Source: Neostapfia colusana (lineage: Eukaryota > Streptophyta > Magnoliopsida > Poales > Poaceae). From it: a DNA stretch of 64,000 nt. The position numbers and the translations under genes were made by a program. The DNA is taken from NCBI GenBank assembly GCA_030760725.1, contig JASWHV010000011.1, positions 80,143,765 through 80,207,764 on the forward strand, given 5' to 3'. Under the pieces are notes generated by a model, which searched no databases, was not told the DNA's origin, and saw only the letters and a program-made list of their open reading frames with translations. Below are positions 11,135-20,148 of the stretch, in pieces; positions within the stretch are counted from its first letter, which is position 1, and the number at the start of each line of letters is the position of its first letter.

Positions 11135-12007
11135 CTAATTTAAGCCATGAGGATGCATAACCCCTATTTCACTACGAATGAAACAAAAACGAGTGAAATC
11201 CAAAGGTTTTGTAAAAATATCAGCCAATTGTTGTTCGCTATCGACATGGTGAAGCACAATGTTTCCTTTTTCAACATTATCACGAATAAAGTGATACCTA
11301 ATGTCAATGTGCTTAGTTCTAGAGTGTTTCACGGGGTTTTTAGCAATACAAATTGCACTAGTGTTATCACAAAACAGTGGAACACTATCTAAATCAACCC
11401 CATAGTCCTTAAGTGTTTGAACAATCCAAAGAATTTGTGAGCAAGCGCTAGCCGCAGCTACATATTCAGATTCGGCCGTGGATTGTGCAACTGAACTTTG
11501 TTTTCTAGAGGACCAAGCAACAAGTGAATTACCAAGAAAATGACAAGCACCCGAAGTACTTTTCCTATCAATCCTACAACTCCCAAAATCAGCATCCGAA
11601 AAAGCTTTCAAAGAAACGGTTGAGGAAGAAGGAAGAAAAATGCCAAATTCTTGAGTTCCATGTAGGTACCTGAGAATCCTTTTGATGGCTTGGCGATGTG
11701 AAGCACGTGGAGAAGCTTGAAAACGTGCACAAAGACATACGCTGAATTGTATGTCCGGTCTTGACGCCATGAGATACAAAAGTGATCCAATCATACTTCT
11801 GTATTCTTTTTTATCGACCGGGTCACCATCTTCGTCAAGTTCAAGTGTTGTTGCTATTCCCATTGGTGTCCGAAGAGGCTTGCATTTGTCCATGTTGAAG
11901 CACTTAAGAAGGTCCTTTGTATACTTAGTTTGATGCACAAAAGTTCCTTCTTTTGTTTGCTTGATTTGCAGCCCCAAAAAGTATGTGAGTTCTCCCATCA
12001 TACTCAT
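11135..12007 (-). CDS. Element D RT C-terminal part and RNase H
   Basis: This frame begins at the MSMMGELTYFLGLQI segment just after the RT palm. It continues through the copia connection (the RSMIGSLLYL and RPDIQFSV blocks) into RNase H. The RNase H motifs visible are FSDADFGSC, STAESEYVA, LFCDNTSAI and HSRTKHIDIRYHF, covering the expected acidic residues. The true coding unit is the whole pol. It is separated from the upstream RT frame by a one-base frameshift, so this piece would not be made alone. It encodes the RNA-degrading activity used during reverse transcription in the particle. Confidence 0.88.
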   Translation of the reverse strand: MSMMGELTYFLGLQIKQTKEGTFVHQTKYTKDLLKCFNMDKCKPLRTPMGIATTLELDEDGDPVDKKEYRSMIGSLLYLMASRPDIQFSVCLCARFQASPRASHRQAIKRILRYLHGTQEFGIFLPSSSTVSLKAFSDADFGSCRIDRKSTSGACHFLGNSLVAWSSRKQSSVAQSTAESEYVAAASACSQILWIVQTLKDYGVDLDSVPLFCDNTSAICIAKNPVKHSRTKHIDIRYHFIRDNVEKGNIVLHHVDSEQQLADIFTKPLDFTRFCFIRSEIGVMHPHGLN

Positions 12008-12960
12008 CTCAAATTATGAACTCATTATAGCTGAAAACTTGGACACGAGATCATGAGAAGCACAACCAAAGATAATATCATCCACATACACTTGAAGAAT
12101 AATGAGTCATTGCCATGCTTAAGTACAAAAAGAGTTTTATCAACCTTGCCCATGGTAAACCCCTTTTCACGTAAGAATGTTTTTAACCTATCATACCATG
12201 CTCTAGGGGCTTGTTTTAGACCGTATAAGGCTTTGGACAGTTTGTAAACATGATTAGGAAAATTTGGATTTTCAAAACCCGATGGCTGCTTAACATAAAC
12301 CTCCTCCTCTATGTAGCCATTAAGAAAAGCACTTTTAACATCCATTTGATATAACTTGAAACCTTTAGATGCAACAAATGCTAATAAAATTCTTATAGCT
12401 TCTAATCTAGCAACAGGAGCAAATGTTTCATCAAAATCTAGACCTTCAATTTGAGTGAAACCTTGAGCAACCAACCTAGCTTTATTCCTAACCACAACCC
12501 AATCCTCACTTTGCTTATTTTTAAATACCCATTTAGTTCCAATTAATGTGTGACCTTGAGGTGGAGGTACAAGTTTCCAAACATTATTTCTTTCAAAATT
12601 TTCTAACTCTTCTTGCATGGCATTAATCCAAGATTCATTAGTGAGTGCGTGTGATATATCCTTGGGTTCAAAAGAAGCAACAAAAGCAGAATGAGCATGA
12701 GAGTTTGGATCGCAAAACCTGGACCGAGTGACTCATTCATGCAAGCTTCCAATGATTTGTTGTGGAGGATGACTTTTGAGTACTCGGAGGGGAGTAGACA
12801 CTTCACAAGCACCTTCTTCTTCATGTTCGGACCTTTGATTAGGAGAGCTTGTTGATTGAGGAAGGTCCGAACCAGCAGTAGCGACTGTTGGTGCTGGTTG
12901 TGGTGCAAAATCAGCAGCTTGATCATTATTTACTTCCGAGTTTTCGGGCAGCAGCACCAC
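12008..12960 (-). pseudogene. Element D integrase C-terminal linker and RT core, frameshifted
   Basis: The RT core lies at 12025-12618: the NVWKLVPPP, GTKWVFKNKQ, ARLVAQGFTQ, DFDETFAPVARLEAIR and YQMDVKSAFLNG motifs are clear. The catalytic YVDD is encoded at 12077-12088, but in a different frame from the upstream core, because of a single-base shift just before it. The segment 12733-12960 is the polar linker between integrase and RT. It follows an in-frame TAA (12961-12963) and ends at a TGA, and another shift near 12700 leads into RT. Two or more lesions make the pol of this copy nonfunctional. Confidence 0.88.
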
Positions 12961-14310
12961 TTATTCATCTTCTTCAATAAAAATACTCTCCCCCTGCGGA
13001 TATGGATCCGGACCTGCAATATCGGAGCTAGTACTTGGGCTAGCTTCATCAAAAGAAACCTCGCAAGTCTCCACAATTTTGTTAGTGTCAAGTAAAAGCA
13101 CACGGTAGCCTCTAGTATGAGATGGATAACCAAGAAACATGCCATCAACAGATCTAGCTTCAAATTTATCAAGATTACCATGTTTCTTAACAAAGCATTT
13201 GCAACTAAAAACCCTAAAGTGTGTAACACTAGGCCTATGTCCAAACCGGAGCTCATATGGGGTTTTTCCAAGCTTAGCACGCAAGAAAACACGATTTGAG
13301 ACATAACAAGCGGTTGCAATTGCATCAGCCCAAAATTTCCTAGGAGTTTGATATTCATCAAGCATAGTCCTAGCCATCTCAACTAAGGTCCTGTTCTTTC
13401 TTTCTACGACACCATTTTGTTGTGGTACATAGGGTGAAGAGTATTGATGATCTATTCCATTTTCAGTACAAAAGTGATCAAAGGATTGGTTTTTAAATTC
13501 AGTTCCGTTATCACTTCTAATTGCTTTTAATGATCCTGGGTGATCAATAGATAATCTAAGAAATAAAGTTCTAAAATGACTAAAAGCTTCATTCTTAGAT
13601 GCCATAAAATAAGCCCAAGAATATCTGGAATAATCATCAACAATCACAAGCACATACCATTTACCTCCGAAGGATTGAACACGTGCCGGACCTACTGTGT
13701 CAAGATGTAAAAGTTGTCCCGGTTCAGCTGTCATGGTCATTGTGAGAGGAGCATGTGAACCTGCAAAAAACTTAGCATGTCTACAAGAAGAGCACACAAT
13801 ATCATTGTCCTTTTTAAGCTTTGGCAGTCCACGTATGCGATCGAGAGCACTAACACGAGTGAGATGATCAAAGCCTATGTGACCAAGTCTACGATGCCAA
13901 AAATATAGATCCTTTGTATCATTAGCAACTAGACACCGATGCTTAGAAGTTGACAAATCAAAATCAGCTTTAAAAACTCTTCCAAACCTAGACATGTTAA
14001 ACAAAAGCTCACCTTTTGAATCTACAACCTTGCAGCAATTTTTAGTAAAGCTAACCTCTAGATTTTCATCTAGCAATTGTGAAACCGAAAGCAAGTTGTA
14101 TTTCAAATTCTTAACAAGTGCCACATCTTTCAAAGTGTAGAGATTGTTTACTCTAACCGAACCTTTAGCAATTATGGGAGTAGAAGAGTTATCGGTGAAA
14201 GTAACATTTTCTACACGTGACACAAAAGAGAGAGAGGAGAACCATTCTTTGTTACCGGTCATGTGGCGTGAGCAACCTGAATCCACAATCCAAATGTTCT
14301 CCTTCCTCAA
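12961..14310 (-). CDS. Element D aspartic protease and integrase
   Basis: At the N-terminus the catalytic IVDSGCSRHMTG motif marks the copia protease. The GAG-pre-integrase HHCC zinc finger follows, with FWHRRLGHIG and CSSCRHAKF. The integrase core shows LHLDTVGP, IRSDNGTEF and NGVVERKNRTL, giving the D, D and E catalytic residues, and the FLGYPSHTRGYRV block lies in its C-terminal part. The frame is open for about 449 codons and stops at a TAA inside the usual integrase-RT linker, a probable nonsense change. The 5-prime start is arbitrary: the protein is normally cleaved from a longer Gag-Pol, and the upstream join to gag needs frame changes. Confidence 0.9.
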   Translation of the reverse strand: MRKENIWIVDSGCSRHMTGNKEWFSSLSFVSRVENVTFTDNSSTPIIAKGSVRVNNLYTLKDVALVKNLKYNLLSVSQLLDENLEVSFTKNCCKVVDSKGELLFNMSRFGRVFKADFDLSTSKHRCLVANDTKDLYFWHRRLGHIGFDHLTRVSALDRIRGLPKLKKDNDIVCSSCRHAKFFAGSHAPLTMTMTAEPGQLLHLDTVGPARVQSFGGKWYVLVIVDDYSRYSWAYFMASKNEAFSHFRTLFLRLSIDHPGSLKAIRSDNGTEFKNQSFDHFCTENGIDHQYSSPYVPQQNGVVERKNRTLVEMARTMLDEYQTPRKFWADAIATACYVSNRVFLRAKLGKTPYELRFGHRPSVTHFRVFSCKCFVKKHGNLDKFEARSVDGMFLGYPSHTRGYRVLLLDTNKIVETCEVSFDEASPSTSSDIAGPDPYPQGESIFIEEDE

Positions 14311-14500
14311 ACGTGAAACCTACACAGCAGCACAATACGTCGATGACTCAATACTGGGGTTAGTTAAAAGACTTTTAGGAATCCAGTACTGAGTCACACG
14401 ACGTCCAGCAGGAATAACACGCGAAAGCTGAGAAGGTACAGCGGGTTTATGAGCCAAACATCGAAAATTTTTGTTCCCAACTACTGACTTAGAAGATGTG
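14311..14500 (-). pseudogene. Element D gag-pol junction, out of frame
   Basis: Between the gag stop and the protease frame, the expected basic spacer is encoded in another frame running from 14538 to 14320 (blocks GNKNFRCLAHKP and RRVTQYWIPK). This frame ends at a stop before the protease. It is best read as gag C-terminal and spacer sequence displaced by a frameshift. Confidence 0.7.
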
Positions 14501-16582
14501 TTATGTGTAGCACAAAAAAATAGTAGGTCCGGGAGCAAGTTTTTGACTCATTACAGCAGGTTGCAAGCTCCGAACATTCGGTCTAGCAGATTTTGCTTGG
14601 TTGTTATGTGATCTAGCAAGTATTCTTTGTTTCTTATCGTGTTTAGCTAGTCTATAACAAAAATCCATGACATGACCATCTCTACCACAGTAGGTACAAT
14701 GAAAAATAACCTTATTATCATGTCTAGATGAGCAAGCAACACGTTTATTAGAACCCGAATGGGACAGTACTCCTGCAGATTTGAAAATCACCTCTTTTTG
14801 TCTAGGAGCTGTTTGAATCAAACCGTTTCCTAATGACTTTACAACTTTAGGTGGGTGTGCCTTAGCATGAGCATGAGAATTAAAACCTAATCCAGTTTTA
14901 TCATTACAAGACTTGGAAGAATTCAGCAGCAAGTTTAGGTTCTTATTTGCATTAGAAAACCGATCTAGTGTCCTATGCATGTCATCAAGTTTATTGGACA
15001 GATCAAAGCAGTTTTCACATGAAGTTTTTCCTTTTAGTTTGCAATTTGAACAATATTTAACTTCATGCACACATAAAGCATTGTTCAAAATAGAAATCTC
15101 ATTCATAGCATCATTTAGTTTCTTATTCAGATCATCACATGAAGAACAATGCAAATCAATTGTAGAACAACAAGCATCTTTCAAATTTTTATCATTAAGT
15201 GCAGCAAGCTCTTTGTTCTTTTCAATTTCAAGTTCAAGTTTATCAAGTGTAGATGCGTGTGCACTTCTTAAAGAGGATAATTGTTCATAAATCAAATCAC
15301 ATGAGGAACAAGAATCATCACTAGGAATCAAAGTTTTTAAACGATTAATTTCAGATTTTAGTGATTCAATTTTATCAGCATTGTTCCTAAGTTTTTTATC
15401 CTTTTTCTTTAATATAACAGTGGCACGAGAAATAGCATCACACATTTCTTCGCAAGTGGGACATACCTCTTCATCGTCGCTGTTGTGTTCTGCCTCCTCG
15501 GAGCTTGAACTTGACTTGCTCGCCATGCAGCACATATTTGCCATAGCTTCTTCATCTTCATCACTACCGGTGTCCACATCACTTGAGCCGAAATCTTGAA
15601 GTGCAGATATCATACTATGCACTATGTTGCGCATTGATAAATCTTTCTTCTTCTTATTCTTTGCAAACGATTTCTTCGGCCTTGTTTGCTTTTCTTCACG
15701 TGAAGTCGGACCTGAAAGGTTAGGGCACTCCGTACGAAATTGTCCTGTCTTACCACATTCAAAACATCGTTGAGGTCCGGAGCTTCCTCTCCTTCTAGTT
15801 CTCACATTTTGCAATGCTTTTGAGAACCGAGTAGAGATGAGTGCAAGCTCCTCCTCTGGAAACTCTTCAATCTGTTCAAGGGTTAGAGAGGACAGCAAAG
15901 AGAGTGCACCACTAGATGATGATTGACTAGAACTATACATGTCACGTTGCGAAACAAATGCAATAGACTTGTTGGGGTTTTTACGTGAGATGATGTCAAT
16001 TTCATGAGTTTTCAATTTAGAATAAAGCACGTCTAAAGTAAGAGAACTCATGACAGTAGATTCACGAATAGATGTAACTTTCATCCCCCAAATTGACATA
16101 TCTAATGCTCCTAACAATTGTCTAGCATTTTCAGCATCTGAAAAGTTAACATTGACACTACGCAAGTTGCTGAGAATTTTATTAAAGCGAGCAAAAAGGT
16201 CGTCAATTGACTCACCGGGTTGCATCTCAAAACGCATGTATTCTTTCTTGAACATATCTTGCCTTACCTCCTTGATCATATTGGATCCTTCATGGTAGTC
16301 ACAAAGAGCTTTCCAAACATCATATGCAGATCGGAGGTGTGCAACACGGTCGAAGTCGCTTTGAGTCAATCCTTGGATGATCAAGTTGCGAGCCTTGTTG
16401 TTGTTGTCAACATCTCTCATGTTCGCAGCCGTAACTTGATCATTGGGTGGTACATCGAAGTTCCGATAGACCTTTTCCCATATGGCGAAGCCTTGCGCCT
16501 GTATGTAGGCCTCCATCCGCGCCTTCCAAACCTGAAAATCGATGCCATTGAACACACAAGGTTTTGCGGAGTACTTCTCCAT
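14501..16582 (-). CDS. Element D Gag polyprotein
   Basis: About 693 codons starting at MEKYSAKPCVFNG. The first 230 residues carry the copia capsid-type region (FQVWKARMEAYI, VWKALCDYHEG and QPGESIDDLFARF blocks). There are two zinc-knuckle sites. The first, CFECGKTGQFRTEC near residue 273, has glutamine where the family has histidine. The second, CTYCGRDGHVMDFC near residue 630, is intact. Between them lies a long acidic, Ser-rich and coiled-coil region with many Lys, Glu and Leu residues plus several extra Cys-X2-Cys pairs (for example CSSCDDL). A large Gag with a coiled coil is typical of Sirevirus-like elements. It would form the particle shell. Confidence 0.9.
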   Translation of the reverse strand: MEKYSAKPCVFNGIDFQVWKARMEAYIQAQGFAIWEKVYRNFDVPPNDQVTAANMRDVDNNNKARNLIIQGLTQSDFDRVAHLRSAYDVWKALCDYHEGSNMIKEVRQDMFKKEYMRFEMQPGESIDDLFARFNKILSNLRSVNVNFSDAENARQLLGALDMSIWGMKVTSIRESTVMSSLTLDVLYSKLKTHEIDIISRKNPNKSIAFVSQRDMYSSSQSSSSGALSLLSSLTLEQIEEFPEEELALISTRFSKALQNVRTRRRGSSGPQRCFECGKTGQFRTECPNLSGPTSREEKQTRPKKSFAKNKKKKDLSMRNIVHSMISALQDFGSSDVDTGSDEDEEAMANMCCMASKSSSSSEEAEHNSDDEEVCPTCEEMCDAISRATVILKKKDKKLRNNADKIESLKSEINRLKTLIPSDDSCSSCDLIYEQLSSLRSAHASTLDKLELEIEKNKELAALNDKNLKDACCSTIDLHCSSCDDLNKKLNDAMNEISILNNALCVHEVKYCSNCKLKGKTSCENCFDLSNKLDDMHRTLDRFSNANKNLNLLLNSSKSCNDKTGLGFNSHAHAKAHPPKVVKSLGNGLIQTAPRQKEVIFKSAGVLSHSGSNKRVACSSRHDNKVIFHCTYCGRDGHVMDFCYRLAKHDKKQRILARSHNNQAKSARPNVRSLQPAVMSQKLAPGPTIFLCYT

Positions 16583-16626
16583 GATGGTTAGTCAAAACAC
16601 GTGCAAATCATAAAGATTAGAGCACC

Positions 16627-16643
16627 TTGGCTCTGATACCAAT
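16627..16643 (-). promoter_or_regulatory. Element D primer binding site (initiator Met tRNA)
   Basis: On the minus strand, ATTGGTATCAGAGCCAA directly follows the end of the 5-prime LTR. TGGTATCAGAGC is the standard complement of the plant initiator methionine tRNA 3-prime end used to prime reverse transcription. Confidence 0.93.
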
Positions 16644-18246
16644 TGTAGGATCGAAGAGCACGTGAAAAGCTACCAGAGGGGGGTGAATGGTAGATTAAAA
16701 CTTTTCGCAGCGGAAACAACAAAAACCCCTCAGCAAAAAAACAATCGGTTAAAGAAACTGTGTGTGCAAGTGTTTTCAAACTTGTTCAACCATGACAAAT
16801 CAAGTAGAGAGGTAGAGAATCAAGTCACGGATCTAATGCAACAAGAATCACTTGAAAACACGAAGTAAAACTTGAGATACGATCAAAACATTAAACGAAG
16901 ATCAATCTGTTCTACCCGATATAAAACAGATCTGCAATGCTGCAAAGAAACTCGTGTATCTCAAAAACTACAGATCCGAAGCTCGTGAAAATTTCACAGA
17001 TGATATATAATTGAGTTGTGAAGACAACCCAAAAAGAATCACGTCAATCGGATCTGTAAAACTAGATTTATGAACAAAACACCGAAGCAACATCAGTCTG
17101 TTCAGAAACTATGCGAGAAAGACTTGACGAAAAACAAATCAGACGAACAAGGCACAAAAGCTCCTCGAAACTATGAACTTTATTCAATAGGAACACAAGA
17201 GGAACAGCCCAAAGTTCTCTACCCACGAGAGCTCTGGCCTCCCTTGCTTTTATAGCCAGCCCTCAGGCTAATCAATCCAATCTAGGACTCCCACTCCTAA
17301 TTGGACTCGTATCCTAACTTACCATAACTGCTCAGGACTCTCCTATTCGCAGATAGAAGCAATCGTGAGACTTCCAAACACCTTAGGAACGTCCTAAACA
17401 TTCCTAAAACAACTCAACTTCGTGCCTAGCACGAAATCATATCATAACCAACTCAAATCTTCCATATTTGAGCCATATCCGACTCAGCCTCAGCCCGAGT
17501 ACACAATCCAGCCGGTTGGACATTTCCGACCAATTCTTTACGTCCACTTCTCTTCATCACGCCTTGGAACAATGTTGCCACGTCCATGCACTCCTTGCAC
17601 ACGTGCAAACACCTTCTAACGTCGTACACGCAACCTTCATATGCACTGCCCTTGATCCAAACATGCTGCGCGACCTCCCGATCAACTCAACCACAGCTCC
17701 TCCCGAACTTGGTTGTTGGAACCTCATCTCCTCCCTGAGACTAGTCCAAGGATCCCGTCACCAGCCATGTCTTGAACTCAAGCAACACCTGCACATGAAT
17801 AAACAACCAATTCTTCCGAGCACAAGTCCTCGACTTGACTCACATTAGTTCGAAAACCACAACACCTTACATGAGCACGTCACATAAGCATGTTGCAAAC
17901 CATATCAAATGATAACAGCCATAACCACCAAAACATACCAAAAACTTAGCAAATTAATACTAAGCAAACCTTCCCATAAAGCAAGTTTGAAACATTGCGA
18001 GTTAAACACAAAAACAAGACGCTGCAGTTCTACGAGTTGAACTTCACGGGAGCTCCCTAAAAACAAGCTCCGGACCTCACATAAGCTCTCCGGACCTTGC
18101 AGGAGCTCTCCGGACCTTGCGTCGGACCTTGCCAACACTTGGCGGACCTTGCCACAGAAGAATGTTTTGGCAATATTCAAAACTTTGAATGTTAATGCTA
18201 ACTTTTATCCTAATTGCCAATGTATTCAGCACACATAGGTCTCACA
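16644..18246 (-). repeat. Element D 5-prime LTR
   Basis: It pairs with 8537-10149. The minus-strand TATA box (CTATAAAAG) is at plus 17247-17255. This LTR would drive minus-strand transcription of gag-pol. Few differences from the other LTR suggest a fairly recent insertion. Confidence 0.93.
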
Positions 18247-18251
18247 GACTA

Positions 18252-18315
18252 TAAAAGGCTCTGTTAGGCAACATTAGCAAGGGTTCACTCCTCAGCCATT
18301 TGCACCTGAGGGTTC
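18252..18315 (+). repeat. LTR of C1, second segment (TATA region)
   Basis: It continues the C1 LTR after the D insertion. GACTA (duplicate, 18247-18251) plus TAAAAGGCTC rebuilds the GGACTATAAAAGGCTC promoter seen intact at about 50983-50998 in the next family C LTR. It ends at GGTTC (18311-18315), where element E inserted. Confidence 0.92.
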
Positions 18316-19728
18316 TGAATGTGGCCTAGAGGGGGGGTGAATAGGCCTTTAAAGGATTCCTGCACACTTAGTAAAGTTATCAGAAACTTGACTGACCGGA
18401 CTAGTCCGGTTGTGTGGGCGGACTAGTCCGGTGTGCTGAAATACATGAGTTAATTAAGTGTGTCTCACAAATTTAATCTTTTAGCAGAAGAATGAGAACA
18501 ACAGTTTTAATAAATTAAATTTATTGTATGGATGCACGTGCAAACTTATAGGGAACTCAAAACGATTACTAGCAAACTAGTAATCTAATGTATCAAAATG
18601 TAAAACAAATGAGAGACAGGAGACACGAGTTTTTACCGAGGTTCGATCTCACCAAGAGATCTACGTCCTCGTTGAGGAAACTCACACAGAGACGGGTTCC
18701 CAACCCTTTCCCTCTTCAAGTCACCACAAAGGCCGACTTGACTCCACTATCACGGGTAATCACCGAGTTTGTGGGGGCAAACTCACACGTTGAGGGCTCC
18801 CACAAGAATTACAGAGAAGGTGATCAAATACACTCAAAAAGATTACAATGCAGAATATGAGTGTAGAGAAATCAAACCCCAAGAGCTCACAACAAAGAAA
18901 CGACGATCTCCCAATCCCAAATCCAAGTATTTGATTGATCTTCACCTTTTTGCACCTTAGATGTATGGGGAGATGTGTTTTTGGGCTCTTGGGACAGGTG
19001 GCAGCGCTAGGGTTCGAGTTTTTGACAATATGTGTCGTGTTCTTCTTTAGAAACAACGAAGGACCTCTTTTTATAGGGTTTCCAAAGAAGTTATCGTTGT
19101 TAAACCTACTACCGGACTAGTCCGGTATATGATCGGACTTGTCCGGTCTACTTCCAGTGGGTTAACCGGACTAGTCCGGTCTACAAACCGGACTTGTCCG
19201 GTGCTATGTGAAATGGGGTTCCAGAAACTTCAGCGGACTAGTCCTGTTGCTTGGATGGACTAGTCCGCAGTCCTCTAAAGAGGACAACAGAGACATGACC
19301 GGACTAGTCCGGTCCAAAACCGGACTTGTCCGGTTGAGTTCCAGTAAGCTGACCGGACTTGTCCGGTTCACAAGGCGGACTAGTCCGGTGCACTATGTCT
19401 GCGTCTTCTAGAAAGTTAAACGGACTAGTCCGGTCCATGAACGGACTAGTCCGGTTTTCAGTGGATTTTAGTTGATTATTAGCCCTTACCCTTACGCAAA
19501 GTCATGAGCTCTTGGGATGTGTCTCTCACACACACCCTATACATTTATATCTACTTTGCTCTTCAAAATTCCACTAAAGTCTTCCTTTTCGGGCACCACT
19601 CTATTTTTCATCTTTTTGTGCACACCTAGCTAGTTCACTTAGTTTGTCCTGCAATCATTTCGTTAGGATCTCAGATGCTTGTCATCAATTAGCCAAAACC
19701 CACAAGGGATTTCCTAGATGCACTTTCA
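18316..19728 (-). repeat. Element E 3-prime LTR
   Basis: On the minus strand it starts TGAAAGTGCATC and ends CCACATTCA. The minus-strand TATA box (CTATAAAAAG) corresponds to plus 19066-19075. The palindrome array 19111-19455 lies directly upstream of it in element orientation, so it is U3. Two more palindromes lie at about 18399-18434, near the U5 end. Confidence 0.94.
19111..19455 (-). promoter_or_regulatory. Array of 12 palindromes, ACCGGACTAGTCCGGT type, in U3 of element E
   Basis: Twelve copies start at about 19111, 19132, 19165, 19187, 19232, 19256, 19298, 19319, 19352, 19375, 19419 and 19440. The centre is TA or TT (ACCGGACTTGTCCGGT). Copies come in pairs about 21-24 bp apart. The set of six repeats again about 187 bp later with recognisable intervening sequence, so the array is a diverged 187-bp duplication. 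It sits 35-390 bp upstream of the TATA box. Binding proteins are not known to me. Confidence 0.9.
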
Positions 19729-20148
19729 ATCTCCCCCTTTTTGGTGATTGATGACAACCATTTGAGATATCACAATTGAGAATAAAAGGTTGATTTTCAT
19801 AAGGTGTGCACATATGAGAATAATAAAGAATTCACAAAAAGCTTCTCACATATGCACACACCTTATGGTGGGGTGCCTAACAGGTGTGATAGATTAAAGA
19901 CAAGAAATAGTGAACATATAAGTAGGCATTAGAGCATAGTGCATCACACATAAGAAAAGAAATAGTGCATTACAAGACTTTAAAATAGGTACATGTCCTT
20001 GACCACAAAAGAGCTTAATAACTAATACTAGATAGAAATAGTCCACAAAAGAGCTTAATAACTAATACTAGATAGAAATAGTCCAAATCTAATCTCAATC
20101 TCTCCCCCTTTGGCATCAAGGCACCAAAAAGGAAAAAATTGAGGGGAC
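19729..20148 (-). other. Element E 3-prime noncoding region with polypurine tracts
   Basis: Polypurine tracts on the minus strand (AAAGGGGGAGAT) lie directly against the 3-prime LTR at about 19729-19740 and again at about 20100-20111. A perfect 40-bp tandem duplication occupies 20003-20042 and 20043-20082. No gene is seen. Confidence 0.88.

Larger units (their letters stand above)
8537..18246 (-). mobile_element. Element D: complete copia (Sirevirus-like) retrotransposon, minus strand
   Basis: The two direct LTRs at 8537-10149 and 16644-18246 (1613 and 1603 bp) are nearly identical. On the plus strand they begin TGTAGGATCG and end GGTCTCACA. A perfect 5-bp target duplication, GACTA, flanks the element at 8532-8536 and 18247-18251. 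All genes read on the minus strand in copia order: gag, protease, integrase, RT, RNase H. The initiator-Met-tRNA primer site and several AAGGGGGAG polypurine tracts match the Sirevirus group. The element sits in the C1 LTR directly against its TATA box. Frameshifts in gag-pol and RT make this copy inactive. Confidence 0.95.

Noticed and set aside
16627..16643. tRNA-like sequence near the LTRs (TGGTATCAGAGCC and complement)
   Set aside because: It is only the 3-prime-complementary stretch used as a primer site, with no cloverleaf around it; likewise at 28081-28098 and 35708-35725.
19111..19455. CRISPR-like array (short palindromic repeats with regular spacers)
   Set aside because: Repeats are 16-bp perfect palindromes with 5-30-bp homologous spacers, inside an LTR of a plant element. 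There is no cas gene, and the spacing does not fit.
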